A stretch of DNA of 52,691 bases from a virus. The stretch is from IMG/VR virus record IMGVR_UViG_3300012920_000056, positions 1 to 52,691 of that record. One strand, written 5' to 3'. Under the pieces are notes generated by a model. It did no database searches. It saw only the letters and a program-made list of their open reading frames with translations, and was not told the DNA's origin. Shown here in pieces: positions 1-6,463 of this stretch. How positions within the stretch are numbered: position 1 is the first letter of the stretch; every line of letters begins with the position of its first letter. Both the position numbers and the translations under genes were made by a program.

Positions 1-30
1 AACACACAACAAAGTAACCGCTTATATATC

Positions 31-234
31 ATGAAAGAAGAATTATACTCAATTAAAACCGCCATTGACGGACTCAGCGATGAGATACTAGAACATCGCA
101 GACACGCAAACATGGAGGATCTCATCAAGGTAATGAAGGGCATTAACGACAATCTTGTTGCAATTAGTTTTGACTTAAAAGATTTAGTTGAACAAAAAAA
201 GTTTGAAAATGAGTTGACAACAGCTCTCAGATAG
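31..234 (+). CDS. Small hypothetical protein (67 aa)
   Basis: I do not recognise a family. The protein is charged and predicted mostly helical, with no cysteines and no membrane segment. Only 30 bases lie upstream, so its promoter cannot be judged. Its last codons contain the -35 box of the promoter for the next gene. It is the first visible member of a tightly packed string of small + strand genes, the usual layout of early accessory genes in large phages. Confidence 0.7.
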   Translation: MKEELYSIKTAIDGLSDEILEHRRHANMEDLIKVMKGINDNLVAISFDLKDLVEQKKFENELTTALR

Positions 235-242
235 TTTAGTTT
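214..242 (+). promoter_or_regulatory. Leaderless-type promoter for the gene at 249
   Basis: TTGACA (214-219), a 17 bp spacer and TAGTTT (237-242) are followed by only 6 nt (TATATT) before the ATG at 249. Transcription would start at or next to the ATG. Same architecture as the other promoters in 1-9400. Confidence 0.75.
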
Positions 243-248
243 TATATT

Positions 249-425
249 ATGCAAGAAACAATAGATATCACACCAACATGGTCAGCACTCGTTCCTGTTA
301 TGGTCGAGGTGTTGAAAAGCCCAACGGCAAACAGCACAGCTAAAGCTGAAGTAACTCAAGAATTACTTCGCCTTGCAAAGATTGTAGACGACCAAAACGA
401 AAGGGCAAAAAATGACACAAAGTGA
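249..425 (+). CDS. Small hypothetical protein (58 aa)
   Basis: Short ORF beginning MQETIDITPTWSALVP and ending NERAKNDTK, no family recognised. The start is fixed by the promoter whose -10 box ends 6 nt upstream; there is no Shine-Dalgarno. It overlaps the next gene by 14 bp, implying coupled translation. The composition (many Thr/Ala/Lys, amphipathic helix in the second half) is that of a real small phage protein. Confidence 0.65.
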   Translation: MQETIDITPTWSALVPVMVEVLKSPTANSTAKAEVTQELLRLAKIVDDQNERAKNDTK

Positions 426-636
426 AATTAGGGCAATGATATTGAATCTAGTTAAAGGTAATCTTCGTTGGTGCGATCCAAGCGATCCCATCAATCTCAA
501 GAAAGCTGAAGACTTGGGTATTGATTACTTCACTACTCAATCAGCTGAAGAAGTTTTAGATGATATCATTACAGACTTGACAAGTTTACAAGATGAGCTT
601 AGGATAGAATCATCTTTTCAATCAGCACAACTATAA
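412..636 (+). CDS. Small hypothetical protein (74 aa)
   Basis: Acidic helical protein, no recognised domain. A Shine-Dalgarno-like AAAGGG lies about 6-8 nt upstream of the ATG, as expected for an internal operon gene. It overlaps the previous gene by 14 bp and is followed 20 bp later by the next start. Confidence 0.7.
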   Translation: MTQSEIRAMILNLVKGNLRWCDPSDPINLKKAEDLGIDYFTTQSAEEVLDDIITDLTSLQDELRIESSFQSAQL

Positions 637-656
637 CACACAACACAAGGAAAATT

Positions 657-872
657 ATGTCAGCAGTATTAGACACACCCGAACAAATCGAAATGTTTCG
701 CTACAAAACTCTTCTCAGAGGTTTAAGGCTTGAGACGCAAGGACTACAAATGAGTCGAGGCAGATCTTGCTACTCCATTATCAAACAAGAGTTTGGTCTC
801 AAAGGTAGCAAACAAAAAGTTTTCGATCAATTTAAACTTATGTTAGAACAAGTAGACGAGAGGGCACTATAA
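657..872 (+). CDS. Small hypothetical protein (71 aa)
   Basis: Basic helical protein with the segment MSRGRSCYSIIKQEFGLKG; no family recognised. AAGGA sits at good distance before the ATG. The stop overlaps the start of the following gene by 1 base (TAATGA arrangement), so the two are probably translationally coupled. Confidence 0.75.
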   Translation: MSAVLDTPEQIEMFRYKTLLRGLRLETQGLQMSRGRSCYSIIKQEFGLKGSKQKVFDQFKLMLEQVDERAL

Positions 873-1144
873 TGACAAAAAGAGAAGTACATAACAGAGT
901 CGAGGGTTGGAATTGGAATCTCAGTATCTTTGAGATTTACGACGAACTTCGTGACGGACATACGGCAGAAGAGCAAGAGCAACTTTTAACTTATGCCTAT
1001 AATTATTTCAACGAAGATAAAATGATAAATGAGCTTGCGTCTTTCTTTGGAATCTATAACATAGAAGACAATGAATACGAGAAGTATGAAGAGCCTATTA
1101 CAATGGGAGATAAAAAATTAGAGGAGATGTTAAACAATGAATAA
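872..1144 (+). CDS. Acidic hypothetical protein (90 aa)
   Basis: Acidic protein rich in Glu, Tyr and Asn; no family recognised. A GAGAGGG Shine-Dalgarno lies within the end of the preceding gene. It overlaps its neighbours at both ends (1 bp before, 8 bp after), so it sits inside a single operon. Confidence 0.75.
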   Translation: MTKREVHNRVEGWNWNLSIFEIYDELRDGHTAEEQEQLLTYAYNYFNEDKMINELASFFGIYNIEDNEYEKYEEPITMGDKKLEEMLNNE

Positions 1145-1391
1145 TTACATAGAAGCAACCTGCATCGGCAGTCCACTAGGTTTACCTGAATACAACGAAG
1201 CGATTGAGCAATGGGAATTGTTCTTTGAAGAAAACCACGACGAGTGGAACCCATATTTCGAAAGAGATATTCTTTCTGTAAGTTTCGAGTCAGTCGAAGA
1301 AGTCACTGACGCTTACAATCACTACAATCTAAACCCCGTAATGGAGGAAAAAAAAGATGAAGTTAATCAAGAAGATACTGCGTTGGTTTAA
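1137..1391 (+). CDS. Acidic hypothetical protein (84 aa)
   Basis: Acidic, aromatic-rich small protein with no family recognised. GAGGAG lies about 10 nt upstream of the ATG. Its last 35 bp overlap the next gene in another frame, and the GGAGG for that gene is embedded in its own coding sequence, a compact coupled arrangement. Confidence 0.7.
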   Translation: MNNYIEATCIGSPLGLPEYNEAIEQWELFFEENHDEWNPYFERDILSVSFESVEEVTDAYNHYNLNPVMEEKKDEVNQEDTALV

Positions 1392-1587
1392 TCCTGTCTA
1401 TCAAGTAGTTTACAAAACTGTAGACGGAAGAACCGAAATGTACACCATATCAAAACCAAAACATAAAAACGAATTTGGCAACATGCGAGAAGGTCTCGCA
1501 ATCGCTGGCTTTCGTGCTCACTGTTATAATCGTCAAGGCGTCCGCTCCTTTCGTTACGACAGAATCATTTCACTTATAAAAGCATAA
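1357..1587 (+). CDS. Small basic protein, possible WYL-like fold (76 aa)
   Basis: Basic protein with several short predicted beta strands and a C-terminal segment ending FRYDRIISLIKA. Many small phage proteins and WYL-type ligand-sensing domains end with a similar 'R-x-F-R-x-D-R-I' strand, so a WYL-like role is possible but unproven. A strong GGAGG lies about 9 nt before the ATG, inside the preceding gene, which it overlaps by 35 bp. Confidence 0.7.
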   Translation: MKLIKKILRWFNPVYQVVYKTVDGRTEMYTISKPKHKNEFGNMREGLAIAGFRAHCYNRQGVRSFRYDRIISLIKA

Positions 1588-1591
1588 AATT

Positions 1592-1804
1592 ATGACTGCA
1601 TCATCTCAATTAGTAAAAAAATTAACCGACAAAGAAATGAATGAAGCTAAGTTAAAAAATTGGCTTTCTTCTCAAGTTCGAAGCGAGGGATATGATCTTG
1701 CGGTGCGTGAATTGTACGGGGAGAATTCAAAAGATTATTTTGAGAAAAGGAGAGCTCATAACAAAACGCTTTTCCAATTATACCGTATCGAAAAGAAAAT
1801 TTAG
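1592..1804 (+). CDS. Small basic hypothetical protein (70 aa)
   Basis: Lys-rich helical protein, no family recognised. It starts 4 bp after the previous stop without a clear Shine-Dalgarno. It is the last gene of the first operon; a strong terminator follows 22 bp later. Confidence 0.65.
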   Translation: MTASSQLVKKLTDKEMNEAKLKNWLSSQVRSEGYDLAVRELYGENSKDYFEKRRAHNKTLFQLYRIEKKI

Positions 1805-1825
1805 TTTGTTATTGTTGACTGACGG

Positions 1826-1864
1826 ACCCCGCCCCTTTTGAGCTATGAGGGGTGGGGTTTTTTT
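1826..1864 (+). terminator. Rho-independent terminator
   Basis: ACCCCGCCCC pairs with GGGGTGGGGT around an 11 nt loop and is followed by a run of T. It closes the operon 249-1804 and lies directly before the first ~85 bp repeat element. Confidence 0.9.
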
Positions 1865-1865
1865 G

Positions 1866-1946
1866 TAACTTAATGTATATCAGCAACTTACGCCAAACCG
1901 CGCGGAGCCGCCGTGCCATAAACCTTTGATAGTTAACGACTTACAG
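1866..1946 (+). repeat. Intergenic paired-palindrome element, copy 1 of 7
   Basis: One of seven ~85 bp dispersed copies in 1-8300. The element has two half-units resembling TAAGTnnnTGATnnTCAACGACTTA (a ~26 bp imperfect palindrome) flanking a GC-rich core containing CCGCGCGG. In this copy the first half-unit is degenerate (CAGCAACTTA) and the second is good (TTGATAGTTAACGACTTA). It lies between a terminator and a leaderless-type promoter. Function unknown. Confidence 0.8.
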
Positions 1947-1973
1947 GAAAATGCAATTTAATTCATTTTTTTC

Positions 1974-2002
1974 TTGTATTAAGTTGTTTTTTATGCGATA
2001 GT
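1974..2002 (+). promoter_or_regulatory. Leaderless-type promoter for the 38-aa gene at 2009
   Basis: TTGTAT (1974-1979), 17 bp, GATAGT (1997-2002), then 6 nt to the ATG. A T-rich stretch (TTTTTTTC) sits just upstream of the -35, as in several sister promoters. Confidence 0.6.
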
Positions 2003-2008
2003 ATATAT

Positions 2009-2125
2009 ATGAAAACGAGAGAGATAAAGATCAGAAAAACAATCCTCTTCACCAAGTCAAGACCTCACAAAGTCAAAAACAAGGTGATCCACAGAAAACT
2101 CAAACACAAGGAACAATTAGTATGA
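2009..2125 (+). CDS. Very small basic peptide (38 aa)
   Basis: Short ORF starting MKTREIKIRK and ending KEQLV. It is strongly basic (Lys/Arg/His rich), suggesting nucleic-acid binding or a leader peptide. The ATG is exactly 6 nt after the -10 box of a promoter of the local type, and the stop overlaps the ATG of the next gene (ATGA). Both facts support real translation despite the size. Family unknown. Confidence 0.55.
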   Translation: MKTREIKIRKTILFTKSRPHKVKNKVIHRKLKHKEQLV

Positions 2126-2361
2126 ACATCAATCCTGAATTCGATTCTAACGAAAGACCAAATGTTGAAATGGTAGTCGAGGACGCAATGGGCTATTTAT
2201 TCAATACATTTATCAAACCCCGCGAGGCTGAACTTAACGAAGATGATCTCACATCTGTTGCTATGATTGGCATTATGTTTAAAGACATTGCCGAGAAAGC
2301 CGAGGCATATTATCAAATGCAAGAAAAAGGTTATGAAAAAAACCCTAATTCTTTAAATTAA
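2122..2361 (+). CDS. Acidic hypothetical protein (79 aa)
   Basis: Acidic helical protein; no family recognised. AAGGA lies about 8 nt before the ATG, and the start overlaps the stop of the 38-aa basic peptide, so a basic/acidic pair is co-translated. The next gene has its own promoter just downstream of this stop. Confidence 0.75.
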   Translation: MNINPEFDSNERPNVEMVVEDAMGYLFNTFIKPREAELNEDDLTSVAMIGIMFKDIAEKAEAYYQMQEKGYEKNPNSLN

Positions 2362-2364
2362 GTA

Positions 2365-2393
2365 TTGACAAAAAACATTACATCTATATTATA
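2365..2393 (+). promoter_or_regulatory. Leaderless-type promoter for the DUF932-like gene
   Basis: Consensus TTGACA (2365-2370) with TATTAT (2387-2392, spacer 16) or ATTATA (2388-2393, spacer 17). Only 6-7 nt separate the -10 from the ATG at 2400. Confidence 0.75.
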
Positions 2394-2399
2394 AAAGCT

Positions 2400-3266
2400 A
2401 TGAATAACGAAGAAAACACACAAACCACATCACCTAAAGTCAACCTTCACATTTGCGGAGGTAATCGTTCACTTGTCGATTTCGAGCAAGTTGTTGGAGT
2501 TCCTACTCCACCTGTCGAGTATCGCAAGAAAGAAAACAAAAATGGCGAGCGAGCCGTTTCTTATCAACCAATCGCTCATCATGAGGTAGTTAATCGCACT
2601 AAGAATTTCCTCGATCAAAATGGTTTCACCATTCAAGATGAGGTGCATTCCCTTGCTAGGGCAAACCAACATTACTTTGGTTTATTTGCTGTTGATCATC
2701 CTAATCGTGAAGCGTCAGATCGTGGTTGCGTTGTGGGTATCCGCAATTCTCACGACAAAACATTTCCTGCAGGTCTTTGTGCAGGTGACGCTCCCTTTGT
2801 TTGCGACAACTTGATCTTTACTAATACGATCAAACTCGCTCGCAGACATACTCGCAACATTTTGCAAGATCTCAATTTCACCATCAATCGTGCAATTGGT
2901 AAATTGTTCAACTTTTGGCATGGTCAAGATGCTCGTATCAATGCCTACAAGGAAGTTGAGGTAACCAACGCTCAAGTTAATGATATTGTAATTCGTGCCT
3001 GTAAGGCAGGTGCTTTGCCTAAGTCAAAAATTATTGATGTTGTCGATCAATGGGAATCATCTGATCACACTGAATTTTGGGACAGAAATGTAAACTCTCT
3101 TTACAATGCTTTCACTGAAATTTACAAAGGTAATTTAGTTGCCTTGCCAAATCGTTCTGACGCATTGCATTCAGTTTTAGATTCCGAAGTTAACTTCGAT
3201 ATATCTAATCATGTTGAAAATGTGATCGAAACTGAAGTAATCGAAAACGAATTAGTTACCGCTTAA
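2400..3266 (+). CDS. DUF932-like phage/plasmid protein (288 aa)
   Basis: The central part (about residues 45-190) resembles the DUF932 family of phage and plasmid proteins. Its conserved core reads like 'GIRNSHDKTFPAGLCAG' followed by 'FVCDNLIFTN' and a basic 'LARRHTRNI' stretch. Members are common in phage early regions; the biochemical role is not established. The N-terminus (1-40) is polar and the C-terminus acidic. The start is set by the promoter that ends 6-7 nt before the ATG; no Shine-Dalgarno is present. It forms a single-gene unit closed by a strong terminator. Confidence 0.85.
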   Translation: MNNEENTQTTSPKVNLHICGGNRSLVDFEQVVGVPTPPVEYRKKENKNGERAVSYQPIAHHEVVNRTKNFLDQNGFTIQDEVHSLARANQHYFGLFAVDHPNREASDRGCVVGIRNSHDKTFPAGLCAGDAPFVCDNLIFTNTIKLARRHTRNILQDLNFTINRAIGKLFNFWHGQDARINAYKEVEVTNAQVNDIVIRACKAGALPKSKIIDVVDQWESSDHTEFWDRNVNSLYNAFTEIYKGNLVALPNRSDALHSVLDSEVNFDISNHVENVIETEVIENELVTA

Positions 3267-3290
3267 ATACGGGTTGTTGTTTGTTGTTAG

Positions 3291-3316
3291 CCCCCCTCAT
3301 TTGAGGGGGGTTTTTT
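3291..3316 (+). terminator. Rho-independent terminator
   Basis: CCCCCCTCA pairs with TGAGGGGGG around a 2-4 nt loop, followed by TTTTTT. It ends the DUF932-like gene. Confidence 0.92.
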
Positions 3317-3334
3317 ATTGCCTCAAAAAATTTT

Positions 3335-3417
3335 GTAAGTTACTGATTATCAACGACTTATGGAAAACCGCGCGGGCGCGCTGTGCTGTAAGTGCTTGCT
3401 ATTCAATGACTTGCAAC
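3335..3417 (+). repeat. Intergenic paired-palindrome element, copy 2 of 7
   Basis: A well-preserved copy: TAAGTTACTGATTATCAACG then ACTTATGG, a core ACCGCGCGGGCGCGC, then CTGTAAGTGCTTGCTATTC with AATGACTTGC. It is nearly identical to copy 3 over its first ~60 bp. It lies between a terminator and a leaderless-type promoter. Confidence 0.9.
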
Positions 3418-3443
3418 AAAATGAAATTTAATTCACTTTTTTC

Positions 3444-3472
3444 TTGCGTTCAGTAGTCTTTTTTGCGATAGT
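3444..3472 (+). promoter_or_regulatory. Leaderless-type promoter for the gene at 3479
   Basis: TTGCGT (3444-3449), 17 bp, GATAGT (3467-3472), 6 nt, ATG at 3479. CTTTTTTC precedes the -35. Confidence 0.65.
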
Positions 3473-3478
3473 ATAAGC

Positions 3479-3670
3479 ATGAAACGAATAATTGAAATCT
3501 TAATGACCCGCGACGGACTTTCCCGTGAAGAGGCGGAGGATCAAGTTACTGCATTTAATTCTGAAATGTGGATGGATGTTGGACAAGGCGGAAGCCTTTT
3601 TGAATGGGAAGATGCTTTCTCAAGTGAGTTCGGATTGGAGCCTGATTTTTTCGAAGATTTAGTGCTTTAA
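3479..3670 (+). CDS. Small acidic hypothetical protein (63 aa)
   Basis: Acidic protein whose first half reads like a helix-turn-helix-sized helical unit (RDGLSREEAEDQV) and whose second half is aromatic/acidic. Similar small acidic proteins occur in many phages, but I cannot name the family. Its start is set by the promoter with a 6 nt gap to the ATG; no Shine-Dalgarno. Confidence 0.7.
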   Translation: MKRIIEILMTRDGLSREEAEDQVTAFNSEMWMDVGQGGSLFEWEDAFSSEFGLEPDFFEDLVL

Positions 3671-3673
3671 TGC

Positions 3674-3702
3674 TTGCAATTGCATAAAAATTTGTTTAGT
3701 TT
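3674..3702 (+). promoter_or_regulatory. Leaderless-type promoter for the GP88-like gene
   Basis: TTGCAA (3674-3679), 17 bp, TAGTTT (3697-3702), 6 nt, ATG at 3709. The -35 begins 4 bases after the previous stop codon. Confidence 0.8.
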
Positions 3703-3708
3703 TATATC

Positions 3709-4434
3709 ATGAATCTATTATCAAACCCATCTAAAATGCCTTGCTTAGGCTTCAACATTCCCGCTTTCAAGTATTGCCCAGCCGCTCAACTTATGGCAAA
3801 AGTCAAAGACAAAGCAAAAAAGTTTATTTGTGATGCTTGCTATGCTTGCAAAGGTTTTTATATGTTTGCCAATGTCAAACAAAGCTTACAAGACAAGGCA
3901 AATTTTGTAACAAAGTCTTTACATCAAGACAACGGGCAATCTTTTGTAGATGAGATATCCAAGCAAATTAAGACAAAGTATTTCGACAAGCAAGGTAACA
4001 AAAAAGTTTTAAAGAATGTCAACACAGATCTTTTTCGCGTTCATGATTCAGGAGATCTTTTTTCCCCTAAGTATATTGAAGCGTGGATTAAGATTTGCCA
4101 AAACTTTCCAACTATTCGCTTTTGGTTTCCAACTCGTGAGTGGGCAAGGGATAGTCAATTGCCTTCACTTCGCAAGCTTGCAAGTTTAAAGAATGTTTGC
4201 TTAAAACCAAGTGCTTTATATGTAGATGAAAAAGCTCCCAAGATCGATGGATTAGATGCGGGAACTTCCGTCTATAGCTCAAAAGAGAAAGCCGAGCAAG
4301 ACGGGCATTTTGTTTGCCCCGCAACTTATGTTAAGGATGAAAACGGCAAGATTTTAGCGACTTGTAACGCTCATAATTGCAACTTATGTTTTATCAAAGG
4401 ATGCAAAAAAGGTATTGCATATTTAGCCCACTAA
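3709..4434 (+). CDS. GP88-like cysteine-rich phage protein (241 aa)
   Basis: Resembles the GP88 family first named from mycobacteriophages: an N-terminal 'NPSKMPCLGFNIPA' region, a CDACYACKG cluster near residue 41, and a C-terminal cluster with C-x3-HNCNLCF-x3-C. The paired cysteine clusters suggest a metal or iron-sulfur site, but the reaction is unknown. Middle motifs such as RVHDSGDLFS and FWFPTREW are typical of this family. Normal family length, no frameshift. The start is set by its leaderless-type promoter, and the promoter of the next gene lies inside its 3' end. Confidence 0.85.
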   Translation: MNLLSNPSKMPCLGFNIPAFKYCPAAQLMAKVKDKAKKFICDACYACKGFYMFANVKQSLQDKANFVTKSLHQDNGQSFVDEISKQIKTKYFDKQGNKKVLKNVNTDLFRVHDSGDLFSPKYIEAWIKICQNFPTIRFWFPTREWARDSQLPSLRKLASLKNVCLKPSALYVDEKAPKIDGLDAGTSVYSSKEKAEQDGHFVCPATYVKDENGKILATCNAHNCNLCFIKGCKKGIAYLAH

Positions 4435-4443
4435 TGCTACATT
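4415..4443 (+). promoter_or_regulatory. Leaderless-type promoter for the 56-aa gene at 4450
   Basis: TTGCAT (4415-4420) inside the end of the GP88-like gene, 17 bp, TACATT (4438-4443), 6 nt, ATG. Confidence 0.7.
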
Positions 4444-4449
4444 AAAATT

Positions 4450-4620
4450 ATGGATTATTACGACTCAGCCGAAGAAATTACTATTACTCAAGATCGTGCC
4501 TTGCAAGAATTAGCAAAACACGGAATCACTTCTAATGAAGAGATTTTAGAATTTTTTGCCGATGTAGGCGAGCAAGAAGAGTATGATGCACAAAAAGTTT
4601 TGGTTTGGTTAGGATACTAG
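4450..4620 (+). CDS. Small conserved phage protein ending in VLVWLGY (56 aa)
   Basis: Short ORF starting MDYYDSAEEITITQDRAL and ending EYDAQKVLVWLGY. From memory, a widespread phage family shares this layout: 'EEITIsr.rAl.El..HG', an acidic centre, and a C-terminal 'EYdA..VL.WLGY'. The function is unknown. The ATG is 6 nt after a TACATT -10 box. A putative terminator and a repeat element follow. Confidence 0.75.
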   Translation: MDYYDSAEEITITQDRALQELAKHGITSNEEILEFFADVGEQEEYDAQKVLVWLGY

Positions 4621-4650
4621 CTTTAAACTCAAAATAGCAAATAGAAACTT

Positions 4651-4683
4651 GCCAAATACCCCCGTCCTCCAGGGGGGCTTGGC
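4651..4683 (+). terminator. Probable terminator hairpin
   Basis: GCCAA..ACCCCC pairs with GGGGGG.TTGGC around an 8 nt loop. The T-run after it is weak (GCGTTT), so efficiency is uncertain. It precedes repeat copy 3. Confidence 0.6.
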
Positions 4684-4707
4684 GTTTACAGCAAAAGCTC
4701 AAAAATT

Positions 4708-4792
4708 CCATAAGTTACTGATTATCAACGACTTATGGAAAACCGCGCGGGCGCGCTGTGCTGTAAGTGCCTGATATTCAACAGGTTACAAC
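4708..4792 (+). repeat. Intergenic paired-palindrome element, copy 3 of 7
   Basis: Starts CCATAAGTTACTGATTATC and continues AACGACTTATGG, so CCATAAGT/ACTTATGG form a perfect inverted pair. The core is ACCGCGCGGGCGCGC; the second half-unit is CTGATATTCAACAGGTTAC. Same position and orientation relative to the next promoter as copy 2. Confidence 0.9.
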
Positions 4793-4818
4793 AAAGTGAA
4801 AAAAAGTTCACTTTTTTC

Positions 4819-4847
4819 TTGCGTTAACTGACAAAAAGTTTTAATGT
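4819..4847 (+). promoter_or_regulatory. Leaderless-type promoter for the gene at 4856
   Basis: TTGCGT (4819-4824), 17 bp, TAATGT (4842-4847), 8 nt, ATG at 4856. The alternative in-frame ATG at 4844 lies inside this -10 box. Confidence 0.65.
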
Positions 4848-4855
4848 GTTTATAT

Positions 4856-5251
4856 ATGATTAACTACTACATACCAAACTCAATTTCACAATTCAATCCA
4901 AAACCTTCTATGCTAGATTTTGACGATCTAGATTTTCAACCACATCGTGGTGCTGATGATGCAGTCCAAGCAAGACTTGACTTTGGCAACGGGCTAGAAA
5001 TTTCTGTTGTTGCAGGTAATGACGATAGAAGAGGATTATATGGTAGTGTGAAAGAAGATTTATACGAAGTTGCAATCTTTGATAAAAACGGCATGATTCC
5101 ACTTTCTCCTTCTGACGATGTTGTCGGATGGCAATCTCCTGCTCAAGTATCTATCCTAATGGCAAAAGCTCAATCTGAAGGAAGTGTTTGGGTTGACGAG
5201 CTAATCGAAGACAAAGCAGAATTTAGAAGAGAATTAGGGCTTGACTACTAA
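4856..5251 (+). CDS. Hypothetical phage protein (131 aa)
   Basis: No domain recognised. It is acidic, with a central beta-rich part (about 40-95) and a helical C-terminus ending EFRRELGLDY. The open frame extends to an ATG at 4844, but that codon falls inside the -10 box, so the second ATG at 4856, 8 nt after the box, is preferred. The promoter for the next gene starts inside this gene's last codons. Confidence 0.75.
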   Translation: MINYYIPNSISQFNPKPSMLDFDDLDFQPHRGADDAVQARLDFGNGLEISVVAGNDDRRGLYGSVKEDLYEVAIFDKNGMIPLSPSDDVVGWQSPAQVSILMAKAQSEGSVWVDELIEDKAEFRRELGLDY

Positions 5252-5269
5252 AACAAATTAAACTACATT
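5241..5269 (+). promoter_or_regulatory. Leaderless-type promoter for the gene at 5276
   Basis: TTGACT (5241-5246, within the preceding gene), 17 bp, TACATT (5264-5269), 6 nt, ATG. Confidence 0.75.
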
Positions 5270-5275
5270 ACTATT

Positions 5276-5539
5276 ATGACAGAAGAACAAAGACTCGCAA
5301 TTATCGCTAACGCACATCGTGAATCCAAAGGTTTGCCAACTGATTCCTCAGTATTGGAATTAATTGCAGATTTACAAGCTGAACAATTAGTTGTTGAGCA
5401 TGGATTGCAAGATGTAGATCAAGATGACATCTCGGACGAAAAACAATTCCTTCTTACTGATGTTGCCGAAGACATTGACGAAGAAGATCAAGACATTGGA
5501 GTATCTGATGAAATGAAAGGAGTTTATTATGATAATTGA
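5276..5539 (+). CDS. Acidic hypothetical protein (87 aa)
   Basis: Strongly acidic protein: the second half is almost all Asp/Glu/Gln with hydrophobics. No family recognised. Acidic small early proteins can be DNA mimics, but nothing here proves that. Start set by the promoter with a 6 nt gap. Its 3' end carries the Shine-Dalgarno and first codons of the next tiny membrane peptide. Confidence 0.75.
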   Translation: MTEEQRLAIIANAHRESKGLPTDSSVLELIADLQAEQLVVEHGLQDVDQDDISDEKQFLLTDVAEDIDEEDQDIGVSDEMKGVYYDN

Positions 5540-5594
5540 GTTGTTAATGTTCTCGCCTTGGGTATTTGTATTTTATATGATATGGGCAGGATGA
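5529..5594 (+). CDS. Tiny predicted membrane peptide (21 aa)
   Basis: ORF MIIELLMFSPWVFVFYMIWAG, essentially one hydrophobic segment. A good AAAGGAG lies 7 nt before the ATG, and it overlaps the preceding gene by 11 bp, so coupled translation is likely. A strong terminator follows at once. It could be a small inner-membrane peptide that modulates the host envelope; the length makes this tentative. Confidence 0.5.
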   Translation: MIIELLMFSPWVFVFYMIWAG

Positions 5595-5616
5595 GATAGG
5601 TATTGCCCAAATACTT

Positions 5617-5639
5617 AGCCCCCGAAAGGGGGCTTTTTT
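5617..5639 (+). terminator. Rho-independent terminator
   Basis: AGCCCCC-GAAA-GGGGGCT followed by TTTTT: a 7 bp stem closed by a stable GAAA tetraloop. Confidence 0.95.
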
Positions 5640-5655
5640 GTGCTTGTGCAAGCAG

Positions 5656-5742
5656 TTATGTAAGCCATTGATTATTAACGATTTACAGCACAAACCGCGC
5701 GGGCTGCCTGCTGTAAACCTTTGATAGTTAACGACTTACAAC
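5656..5742 (+). repeat. Intergenic paired-palindrome element, copy 4 of 7
   Basis: Half-unit TTGATTATTAACGATTTAC, core ACCGCGCGGGC, half-unit TTGATAGTTAACGACTTAC. TTTACAGCA and TGCTGTAAA form a perfect inverted repeat across the core, so a long hairpin or cruciform is possible. Confidence 0.9.
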
Positions 5743-5758
5743 AAAAGTAAGAAAAAGT

Positions 5759-5787
5759 TTGACATTGCCTGAAAATTCGTTCATATT
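5759..5787 (+). promoter_or_regulatory. Leaderless-type promoter for the gene at 5794
   Basis: TTGACA (5759-5764), 17 bp, CATATT (5782-5787), 6 nt, ATG. Confidence 0.75.
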
Positions 5788-5793
5788 GTACTT

Positions 5794-6000
5794 ATGAATC
5801 ACTCAGGAAACTCCATAAAAAAAGTATTAAAGCAACTACGGAAATGCGTTGACATTTCCGAGATCAAACAAACTGCAAAAGGTTACATGATTTGTGCCAA
5901 GAATGGCGAGCAAAATCTCATTCATCATGGCTCGAATTGTTACCACCCTTTACGCAGGTGGTTAAAGAAGAATACTTCTTTAAAGAATTTAACTTTTTAG
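5794..6000 (+). CDS. Small basic hypothetical protein (68 aa)
   Basis: Basic protein with an N-terminal helix (SIKKVLKQLRK), a short beta part, and 'HPLRRWLKKN' near the end. The order helix - 'H.G' - 'LRRWLKK' is reminiscent of small phage dsRBD/HicA-like folds, but I cannot confirm it. The start is fixed by the upstream promoter. Confidence 0.7.
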   Translation: MNHSGNSIKKVLKQLRKCVDISEIKQTAKGYMICAKNGEQNLIHHGSNCYHPLRRWLKKNTSLKNLTF

Positions 6001-6001
6001 C

Positions 6002-6030
6002 TTGCAATTATTTTAAATTTAGTTTAGTTT
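6002..6030 (+). promoter_or_regulatory. Leaderless-type promoter for the gene at 6037
   Basis: TTGCAA (6002-6007) starting 1 base after the previous stop, 17 bp, TAGTTT (6025-6030), 6 nt, ATG. Confidence 0.8.
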
Positions 6031-6036
6031 ACTATT

Positions 6037-6222
6037 ATGACAGCAATTAAAAAACTACTCAACAGAATCGACGAATTACAACAAATCATTGATCTTGAAA
6101 GTGACTCAGCTAATGCAGGAGATAATCGCTCAAGAGCATTGGTTATATATGCAGAAAATGAAAAGGATGAGGTGCAAGATCGCATTGATGCTCTCGCTCT
6201 TTGGTATGCAATTTCTAGATAA
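6037..6222 (+). CDS. Small hypothetical helical protein (61 aa)
   Basis: Acidic, fully helical by appearance, possible coiled coil at residues 5-22; no family recognised. Start set by the promoter at 6002-6030. It is followed after 13 bp by a gene with a clear Shine-Dalgarno, so the two form an operon. Confidence 0.7.
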   Translation: MTAIKKLLNRIDELQQIIDLESDSANAGDNRSRALVIYAENEKDEVQDRIDALALWYAISR

Positions 6223-6235
6223 GAAAGGAAAAATT

Positions 6236-6463
6236 ATGACAGATACAACATACAACGGATGGAAGAACTGGGCAACTTGGAATGTCGCCCTTTGGCTAGG
6301 AAATGACGAATATCTTTACAAGCTTTCCCGCAGGTTTGTAAACTACAAGGATTTTGCAAATGAGCTTGAAGAAATGGGAACGCTCACCACCCCTGACGGG
6401 GCGAGTTACAAGGATGACGATCTTGATACTTACGCACTTGACGAGTGGCTTATGGACGAATAG
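6236..6463 (+). CDS. Conserved phage protein with 'NGWKNWATWNVALWL' motif (75 aa)
   Basis: Belongs to a frequent phage family that begins 'YNGWtNyaTWnvaLWl.NDe'. Here the motif is at residues 6-20 and is followed by an acidic C-terminus. The function is unknown. The frame is open further upstream to 6089, but the ATG at 6236 has AAGGAA at the right distance and matches the family start, so it is chosen. Confidence 0.85.
   Translation: MTDTTYNGWKNWATWNVALWLGNDEYLYKLSRRFVNYKDFANELEEMGTLTTPDGASYKDDDLDTYALDEWLMDE

Noticed and set aside
4844-4855. Upstream ATG for the 4856 gene
   Set aside because: The ATG at 4844 lies inside the TAATGT -10 box; the ATG at 4856 has the standard 8 nt spacing.
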